From Lelliottia sp. WAP21 (lineage in GTDB: Bacteria; Pseudomonadota; Gammaproteobacteria; Enterobacterales; Enterobacteriaceae), in the NCBI RefSeq assembly GCF_020532665.2, contig NZ_JAIWPG020000004.1, positions 62,001 through 126,000 of the forward strand: a stretch of 64,000 nucleotides of DNA. The letters run 5' to 3'. Made by a program: the position numbers and the translations under genes. Positions 58,783 through 64,000 of the stretch are shown piece by piece. The notes beneath the pieces were generated by a model. It did no database searches, was not told the DNA's origin, and was given only the letters and a program-made list of their open reading frames with translations. Positions within the stretch are counted from its first letter, which is position 1; every line of letters starts with the position of its first letter.

Positions 58783-59607
58783 ATGGAAATCAAACTGCAT
58801 GCTAATGCGACGACGACGCCACGTATTCGGCGTTATCTTCAGGAGTCGACAAAGAGCGACCGTGAGCTTTCAGCAGAGTTAGGGATATCGGTGACGACGG
58901 TTCGGCGGTGGCGAAAGCGAGAGCAGGTTTCTGATAACCTCACCACGCCAAAAGTGATACACAAAGCAATGAGACAAGAGCAGGTGGTGCTGATTAATGC
59001 GTTGCGGGAGTGCCTTGCCGCACCGCTGGATGACCTTTTACAGCTGGTAAACGAAGGGCTGGGTATTTCGGTTTCGCGAGCCACCCTGAACCGCTATCTG
59101 AAACCGACGGTAAAAGACCGCAAAGGTGTGATGCACAAAGGCATACAAGCGCTGAAAGCAGGCCAAAGGCCGACTCACCTTGTGTTAATCCATCTTCCTC
59201 TGTCGCTGCATATGGATGACGGTGGCGAGCAGCATTTGTTGTGGGCCCGGGAACCCATCAGCGGCTGGTGTTTTGCCCGGCTCTATGCAGGCATTTCGCC
59301 GCAGCTTATATCCCACTGGGCACGTGAAGTGCTGGCTGCCTGTCCGGCTGATATACAATCAGCTGAGACTATTGGCCTGGATCTGTCGTCCGCCGCACTG
59401 GGCATCGCTCTTCAAAATGACTCGTCACCGCAACGTTCAGTTCAGGTCCCCGTGCCGCTGTGCGAGATTATCCCCCGGCTCAACGAGGAGCCTGTCAATC
59501 AGCTGCTGGAACGGATCTGTTGCGGTTATAACCAGAGCAAGGCGCAGAAAAGACTGGGAGACAAGACGCCGCAGGCGTTTCTCGACGCGCTGCGGCAGAA
59601 CGATTAG
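58783..59607 (+). CDS. IS481-transposase-derived helix-turn-helix protein, probable exapted regulator
   Basis: This intact 274-residue protein looks like an IS481-group transposase that lost catalysis. The N-terminus MEIKLHANATTTPRIRRYLQ with a helix-turn-helix (about 25-47, ELSAELGISVTTVRRWRKRE) is that of such transposases, as is the end YNQSKAQKRLGDKTPQAFLDAL. At the DDE positions I read LIHLPLSLH, AREPISGW and GLDLSSAAL, so at most one acidic residue remains and the final Glu region is missing. No terminal inverted repeats are visible. It is divergent from the EIIC operon and probably regulates it. Its stop overlaps the yfgD stop from the other strand. Confidence 0.7.
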   Translation: MEIKLHANATTTPRIRRYLQESTKSDRELSAELGISVTTVRRWRKREQVSDNLTTPKVIHKAMRQEQVVLINALRECLAAPLDDLLQLVNEGLGISVSRATLNRYLKPTVKDRKGVMHKGIQALKAGQRPTHLVLIHLPLSLHMDDGGEQHLLWAREPISGWCFARLYAGISPQLISHWAREVLAACPADIQSAETIGLDLSSAALGIALQNDSSPQRSVQVPVPLCEIIPRLNEEPVNQLLERICCGYNQSKAQKRLGDKTPQAFLDALRQND

Positions 59608-59963
59608 TTGAGCAGTTCGAGGACATCTTCCGGTGGACGGCCAATGCGGGCTTTCCCGTTCGCGACAACGATCGGGCGCTCGATGAGCTTAGGATTTTCA
59701 ATCATGGCCTTGATCAGTTCGTCTTCAGTGAGACGGCTGTCGTCCAGATTGAGATTCTTATAAACATCCTCTTTCTTGCGCATCAATTCACGTGCGCTGC
59801 CCATACCAAGCTGGCTTAGCAACTCGCGAATCGTCCGGGCATCGGGTGGCGTGTCAAGATAGAGTATCACCTCAGGATCAACGCCGTTTGATTTCAGCAG
59901 GCTAAGCGTGTCGCGACTCTTCGAGCAGCGCGGATTGTGATAAATTTTTATCGCGTCTGACAT
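59604..59963 (-). CDS. yfgD: ArsC-family protein YfgD
   Basis: This 119-residue protein of the ArsC/Spx thioredoxin-fold family has the active-site Cys in HNPRCSKSRDTL (about residue 12). Other conserved segments are LDTPPDARTIREL and ERPIVVANGKARIGRPPEDVLELL. It is annotated as a putative arsenate reductase, but activity is not established. It has no ars neighbours. bepA lies 12 bases upstream, so the two form an operon as in E. coli. Confidence 0.93.
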   Translation of the reverse strand: MSDAIKIYHNPRCSKSRDTLSLLKSNGVDPEVILYLDTPPDARTIRELLSQLGMGSARELMRKKEDVYKNLNLDDSRLTEDELIKAMIENPKLIERPIVVANGKARIGRPPEDVLELLN

Positions 59964-59975
59964 AAATTCTCCTTT

Positions 59976-61439
59976 TTACATCTTTTCATACGGCTTGAAG
60001 CGTTGCTGTAGGCTACGCAACTGATCGATACGTGCATCGTAACGCGCCTGTTGCAGGCTCCCCAGTTTCACCTGTGAGCTGGCGCTGCTGAGTAACGAAA
60101 TCGACTGATCGAGCCTGCCCACCAGGGCAAAGCCTTCTGCCCGCGCGGCAAGTTCCTGATCGCGATTACCCAGCTGCGCTTCTGCCTGTGCCAGCAGATC
60201 CCAGCCGTTGGGATCGTCTTTATAGGTAAAGGTATAACGGTTCAGGATGGTGGCGGCCTCTTTGGCCTGTCCACCCTGTAAGTAAGCGTTCGCCAGGTTG
60301 AGTTGCAGCACCGGGTTGGTGCGCAGATCCTTGGCATTTTTCAGACGGTTAATCGCATCGGTGGTTTTCTTCTGACCGAGATCGATATCGGTAGACAGGT
60401 CGAGATACCACGGATTATTGGCATCGGCAGCCAGCAGGGGCTGGAGTGATCTGCGTGCTTCATCATATCGACTCGCCTCCATTGCCTGTAATGCCCGACC
60501 ATATTTCGCCGCGTTCTGCTCGCGGACATTGCCTTTCTCCAGCGCATCAAGCAGATCGTTGGTCAGCTGGTTGCGTCCGGAATTGTACATCCCCAGGGTT
60601 CGGACCTTCGCCATGTAAAAATCCTGGGAAGACTGCACAACAACCGGGCGCATCTGGTTTGCGCGGTTGCGCGCGTCGGATAAACGGCTTTCGGGTAAGG
60701 GGTGCGTCAGCAAAATCTCTGGCGGACGCGTGGAGTACCGCGCCTGATCGAGCAGCTTTTCCAGGAAAGTAGGCATCGCCTGCGGATCAAAGCCTGCACG
60801 CTGCAATACCTGAATACCGATGCGGTCGGCTTCCTGTTCGTTCTGTTGGGTAAAGCTGATCATGCCCTGACGCGTGCCTGCCAGGGTGCCGGTAAGCGCC
60901 GCCATCCCGGCTTGCGGGCTGGCCATCGCCAGTAAAATGGAGCCAAGAGCCCCCACCCACGTCAGCGGGGCGTTACGCTTTTGGTCTTCCATTGCGCGAG
61001 CCAGGTGGCGCTGAGTCACGTGCGAGATTTCGTGCGCCATGACCGAAGCCAGCTGGCTTTCGTTATCGGAATAGCGGAATAACGCCGAATGCAACACCAC
61101 ATTGCCGCCAAAAAAGGCGAAGGCGTTGATTTCGTCGTTATTAATTAAATAGAAGTGGAAGGGCGTTTTTACCGAATCGGCATGGGCGACCAGGCGCATA
61201 CCTAAACCGTTAATGTATTGCACCAATAGCGGGTCATTGATCAGCGGCGCACTGCCGCGCAGCTGGCGTACATAGAAATCACCCATTTGCATCTCCTGTC
61301 CGATGGAGAGCGTGCTTCCTGCTGAGGTACCCATATCCGGCAATGTATCGGACGAGTCAGCGAAGGCTGGCATCATCTGACCGACGGTCAGTGCGGCGAT
61401 AAGCGTCGCAGCCAGAGTTTTTTTCAATTGCCTGAACAT
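59976..61439 (-). CDS. bepA: Periplasmic metalloprotease/chaperone BepA
   Basis: BepA (YfgC) keeps outer-membrane assembly in order by helping LptD maturation or degrading stalled forms. A Sec signal peptide ends after PAFA (about residue 27). The M48 protease domain has the zinc motif HEISH (about 136-140) with a further ligand Glu in NEQEADRIG (about 201). The C-terminal TPR domain (about 310-487) binds the BAM complex. ATG 61439 ([13 protein letters not shown]) gives 487 residues as in E. coli. It is divergent from perM. Confidence 0.96.
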   Translation of the reverse strand: MFRQLKKTLAATLIAALTVGQMMPAFADSSDTLPDMGTSAGSTLSIGQEMQMGDFYVRQLRGSAPLINDPLLVQYINGLGMRLVAHADSVKTPFHFYLINNDEINAFAFFGGNVVLHSALFRYSDNESQLASVMAHEISHVTQRHLARAMEDQKRNAPLTWVGALGSILLAMASPQAGMAALTGTLAGTRQGMISFTQQNEQEADRIGIQVLQRAGFDPQAMPTFLEKLLDQARYSTRPPEILLTHPLPESRLSDARNRANQMRPVVVQSSQDFYMAKVRTLGMYNSGRNQLTNDLLDALEKGNVREQNAAKYGRALQAMEASRYDEARRSLQPLLAADANNPWYLDLSTDIDLGQKKTTDAINRLKNAKDLRTNPVLQLNLANAYLQGGQAKEAATILNRYTFTYKDDPNGWDLLAQAEAQLGNRDQELAARAEGFALVGRLDQSISLLSSASSQVKLGSLQQARYDARIDQLRSLQQRFKPYEKM

Positions 61440-61660
61440 AACCTCTGCCCTGTATATTGGATGTGCTAATTTGACCGATGAACCGACATAACGTTCACCT
61501 TCCACTGCTCTGCGAGTGTAGCCGTGTTGGCGCATGAAGAAAATCCCATTCCGCGTGCTTTTACGAAACGTGACGCAAAGGCAAAAAGCGAAAGTCTTTT
61601 ATGTGACAGTTAGATACAATTCACCTCTCACTCCCGCTATCCGATTCAGGGAAGGGTTGT

Positions 61661-62725
61661 ATGCTCGAAATGTTAAAGCAGTGGTATCGGCGTCGTTTTA
61701 GCGATCCCGAGGCGATTGCGCTGTTAGTTATTCTGGTTGCCAGTTTCGGAATCCTTTTCTTCTTTAGCGGCCTGTTAGCCCCGCTGCTGGTGGCTATCGT
61801 GCTGGCTTATCTGCTGGAGTGGCCAACGGTCAGACTGCAAAGGATCGGCTGCTCACGGCGCTGGGCAACCAGCATTGTGCTGGTCTTCTTCGTCGGTATC
61901 CTCCTGCTGATGTCGTTTGTGGTCCTGCCTGTGGCCTGGCAGCAGGGTATTTACCTCATTCGCGACATGCCGGGCATGCTGAATAAGCTCTCTGATTTTG
62001 CCGCCACGCTGCCGCGCCGTTACCCGGCGCTGATGGATGCGGGGATCATTGATGCCATGGCCGAAAACATGCGCGCCCGCATCATGACGATGGGGGATTC
62101 AGTGGTGAAATACTCTCTGGCGTCGCTGGTGGGCTTATTAACGCTGGCGGTCTATCTGGTGCTGGTGCCCCTGATGGTCTTCTTCCTTGTGAAGGACAAA
62201 GAACAGATGCTGAATGCCGTTCGCCGCATCCTGCCGCGTAACCGTGGCCTGGCGGGACAGGTCTGGAAGGAGATGAATCAGCAGATCACGAATTATATTC
62301 GCGGCAAAGTGCTGGAGATGATTGTGGTCGGCGTGGCCACGTGGATAGGCTTCCTGATTTTTGGCCTCAACTATTCTCTTCTGCTGGCGGTGCTGGTGGG
62401 CTTCTCCGTATTGATCCCCTATATCGGCGCATTTGTCGTCACCCTTCCGGTCGTCGGCGTGGCGCTGTTCCAGTTTGGCCTGGGGACGGAGTTCTGGAGC
62501 TGTTTTGCGGTCTACCTGATTATCCAGGGGCTGGACGGCAATTTGCTGGTGCCGGTGCTGTTCTCTGAAGCGGTGAACCTGCATCCGCTGGTCATTATCC
62601 TGTCGGTGGTCATCTTTGGCGGACTGTGGGGATTCTGGGGCGTGTTCTTCGCCATTCCACTGGCGACGCTGATCAAGGCGGTGGTGCATGCCTGGCCAGA
62701 CGTTCCGGCGGTTGAAGAAACGTAA
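61661..62725 (+). CDS. perM: AI-2E-family membrane protein PerM
   Basis: PerM is an inner-membrane protein of the AI-2 exporter-like (AI-2E, UPF0118) family with 354 residues (E. coli 353) and about seven to eight helices. The longer periplasmic/cytosolic region of about residues 90-150 and the conserved segments NYIRGKVLEMIVVG (about 210) and VNLHPLVIILSVVIFGGLWG (about 305-325) are typical. Its transport substrate is not established. It is divergent from bepA and convergent with bcp, with a bidirectional terminator between. Confidence 0.94.
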   Translation: MLEMLKQWYRRRFSDPEAIALLVILVASFGILFFFSGLLAPLLVAIVLAYLLEWPTVRLQRIGCSRRWATSIVLVFFVGILLLMSFVVLPVAWQQGIYLIRDMPGMLNKLSDFAATLPRRYPALMDAGIIDAMAENMRARIMTMGDSVVKYSLASLVGLLTLAVYLVLVPLMVFFLVKDKEQMLNAVRRILPRNRGLAGQVWKEMNQQITNYIRGKVLEMIVVGVATWIGFLIFGLNYSLLLAVLVGFSVLIPYIGAFVVTLPVVGVALFQFGLGTEFWSCFAVYLIIQGLDGNLLVPVLFSEAVNLHPLVIILSVVIFGGLWGFWGVFFAIPLATLIKAVVHAWPDVPAVEET

Positions 62726-62774
62726 AGACGCTGCTCAGTAGACCCCACTCCTACAGGAGACGGGTCAAATATTA

Positions 62775-62800
62775 AAAACGGCAACCGAGGTTGCCGTTTT
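62775..62800. terminator. Bidirectional terminator perM / bcp
   Basis: AAAACGGCAACC / GGTTGCCGTTTT forms a 12-bp inverted repeat with A-rich and T-rich flanks. It serves both convergent genes. Confidence 0.85.
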
Positions 62801-62808
62801 GCTGTTTA

Positions 62809-63279
62809 TCAGGCGTTCTCTTTCAGCCATTTCAACACCACGTCGTGGTGATTGCTGGTTTTGAAGTCATCAAACACGTGCTCAACTTTACCATTCGCAT
62901 CGATCAGGAAGCTGATGCGGTGAATGCCGTCGTAGGTTTTCCCCATAAAGGTTTTTTCACCCCAGACGCCAAACTGCTCGCAAACCTGATGGTCTTCGTC
63001 CGAGAGCAACGTAAAGTTCAACACCTCTTTTTCAGCGAAGCGAGATAACTTTTCTGGCTTGTCGGTGCTGATACCCAGCACATCCACGCCCGCTTTTTTC
63101 AAGTCATCCATGTTATCGCGTAGTCCGCACGCTTGTACGGTACAGCCTGGCGTCATGGCTTTTGGGTAGAAATAGACCAGAACACGCTGTCCCTGGAAGT
63201 CGGCCAAATTTACTTGCTCGCCGTCTTGATCGGGCAGGCTAAATTTCGGTGCAAGGTCACCGGCTTTCAGATGATTCAT
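62809..63279 (-). CDS. bcp: Thioredoxin-dependent thiol peroxidase Bcp
   Basis: Bcp is an atypical 2-Cys peroxiredoxin that reduces H2O2 and organic peroxides with thioredoxin. The peroxidatic Cys is in MTPGCTVQACGLRD (Cys about 46), with the resolving Cys about 51 in the same motif. The product has 156 residues as in E. coli. Its ATG lies in the gcvR stop codon (TAATG), so the two genes are coupled. Confidence 0.97.
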   Translation of the reverse strand: MNHLKAGDLAPKFSLPDQDGEQVNLADFQGQRVLVYFYPKAMTPGCTVQACGLRDNMDDLKKAGVDVLGISTDKPEKLSRFAEKEVLNFTLLSDEDHQVCEQFGVWGEKTFMGKTYDGIHRISFLIDANGKVEHVFDDFKTSNHHDVVLKWLKENA

Positions 63280-63848
63280 TACGCAACTCCATCCTGTTCA
63301 TGCTGGGAATAATTGACGACGTTTATACTGCCTTGCGCGTTGAGTTCTGTACAGAGCGCTTTGAAGGCTTGCTCGATATTTGATGCATCCTGTGAAGCAG
63401 GACTGTGCGCCGTAATCTGAATAAACAGCGTAGGCTGGGTGTCAGTATCACCGGGATGCGTGCGGGAGACCAGCTCGGCAATATTCATCTGATGGCTGTC
63501 AAAAAGAGCCGTGAAACGTTCAACCAGATGCGGTGAGTCAGCGACCTCGACCTGTACCCAGACGGTGGCGGGCATGGCAGGACGTGGACGGGCATTGGTG
63601 CGCTTCATCACGATCAGTAAATCCATCTCTGCGCCTTTAAGCGGCAGGGTCGATTCAATCAACGTAATGGCATTCCACGTCCCGGAAAGTAACATGATAA
63701 ACGTAAATTCTTCGCCCAGCATGGCCAGCCGGCTGTCTTCGATATTACAGCCGCAGCTGCTAACGTGGCGGGTAATGGCGTTTACGATCCCCGCTCTGTC
63801 GGCACCCAGCGCAGTGATAACCAGGTAATGTTGTGATGAGGTTGTCAA
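63279..63848 (-). CDS. gcvR: Glycine cleavage system regulator GcvR
   Basis: GcvR binds GcvA and turns it into a repressor of gcvTHP when glycine is low. The 189-residue product holds two ACT-type domains (about 7-80 and 95-175), with LVITALGADRAGIVNAITRHV and VADSPHLVERFTALF at their starts. The TTG at 63848 is used because it gives (M)TTSSQHYLVITALG, parallel to the TTG-started E. coli protein. Longer in-frame extensions run through the leader and are rejected. It is divergent from dapA. Confidence 0.94.
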   Translation of the reverse strand: MTTSSQHYLVITALGADRAGIVNAITRHVSSCGCNIEDSRLAMLGEEFTFIMLLSGTWNAITLIESTLPLKGAEMDLLIVMKRTNARPRPAMPATVWVQVEVADSPHLVERFTALFDSHQMNIAELVSRTHPGDTDTQPTLFIQITAHSPASQDASNIEQAFKALCTELNAQGSINVVNYSQHEQDGVA

Positions 63849-63992
63849 ACCTGTTCTTCCTATGCGTGGTTGAGTCTCATAAGGAAAGCATAAAAAAAAC
63901 ATGCATACAACAGCCTGAACGCCTTACGTCGCTTGCTTTTATTACAGTTCCAAACGTAACATTGAGAATCTTGTTTGCACAGAGGATGGCCC
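63849..63992. promoter_or_regulatory. gcvR-dapA divergent spacer
   Basis: The 144-base AT-rich region must hold the gcvR and dapA promoters. I see no element convincing enough to mark. Confidence 0.4.
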
Positions 63993-64000
63993 ATGTTCAC
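63993..64000 (+). CDS. dapA: 4-hydroxy-tetrahydrodipicolinate synthase, first codons
   Basis: The last eight bases, ATGTTCAC, match the start of enterobacterial dapA (MFTG...), preceded by AGAGGATGGCCC as ribosome-binding site. In E. coli dapA lies divergently next to gcvR. Only two codons and part of a third are in the window, so the call rests on gene order. Confidence 0.75.

Noticed and set aside
58625..59607. Intact insertion sequence around the IS481-like gene
   Set aside because: No terminal inverted repeats or target duplication could be seen, and the DDE residues appear lost.

Overview
The window reads as chromosomal DNA of an Enterobacteriaceae close to Enterobacter (Enterobacter/Lelliottia/Leclercia group). 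The core genes match the lengths and key residues I know from Escherichia coli and lie in the same order: hscB-hscA-fdx-iscX-pepB-sseB-sseA-yfhM-pbpC-ndk-rlmN-rodZ-ispG-hisS-yfgM-bamB-der-yfgJ-xseA-guaB-guaA-yfgG-yfgF-ppx-ppk-purN-purM-upp-uraA-hda-yfgD-bepA-perM-bcp-gcvR-dapA. The genus is inferred from gene content and cannot be proven by reading alone. I see no rRNA, tRNA, CRISPR array, prophage or intact insertion sequence.

Core functions, left to right. 1-4.1 kb is the end of the Fe-S cluster assembly operon plus peptidase B. 4.1-6.6 kb holds sseB and sseA. 9.9-17.2 kb is the yfhM-pbpC pair (periplasmic alpha-2-macroglobulin and penicillin-binding protein 1C). 22-31 kb holds ndk, rlmN, rodZ, ispG, hisS, yfgM, bamB and der. 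34-40.4 kb has yfgJ, xseA and the guaBA GMP operon. 42-50 kb has the c-di-GMP phosphodiesterase yfgF, the polyphosphate genes ppx/ppk and purMN. 52-64 kb has uracil salvage (upp-uraA), hda, bepA, perM, bcp and gcvR, ending at the first codons of dapA.

Accessory loci sit between these core genes. (i) An alpha-glucoside PTS operon (EIICB plus family GH4 6-phospho-alpha-glucosidase) lies before sseA, and an RpiR regulator is fused to the end of sseA by a TAATG overlap. (ii) A DmsABC-like molybdoenzyme operon with an extra ferredoxin-type protein lies behind an FNR box, at the place where Salmonella has a similar uncharacterised set. (iii) A POT peptide transporter and a Gfo/Idh/MocA oxidoreductase. 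(iv) A protealysin-emfourin protease/inhibitor pair. (v) An exported alpha/beta hydrolase with a DUF6130-type protein. (vi) A lone 6-phospho-beta-glucosidase with two identical palindromic operators. (vii) A 4.7-kb insert between hda and yfgD: a PTS EIIC, a glycosylasparaginase-type Ntn hydrolase and an M17 aminopeptidase in one tight operon, with a divergent gene that looks like a catalytically dead IS481-type transposase.

The strongest candidate for an undescribed system is (vii). Its gene content suggests uptake and breakdown of asparagine-linked sugars or glycopeptides under a regulator exapted from a transposase. Regulatory sites readable in the DNA include PurR boxes at guaB and purM, FNR boxes at the dms-like operon and yfgF, and paired operators at the bgl gene. 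Rho-independent terminators or strong hairpins follow many transcription units.
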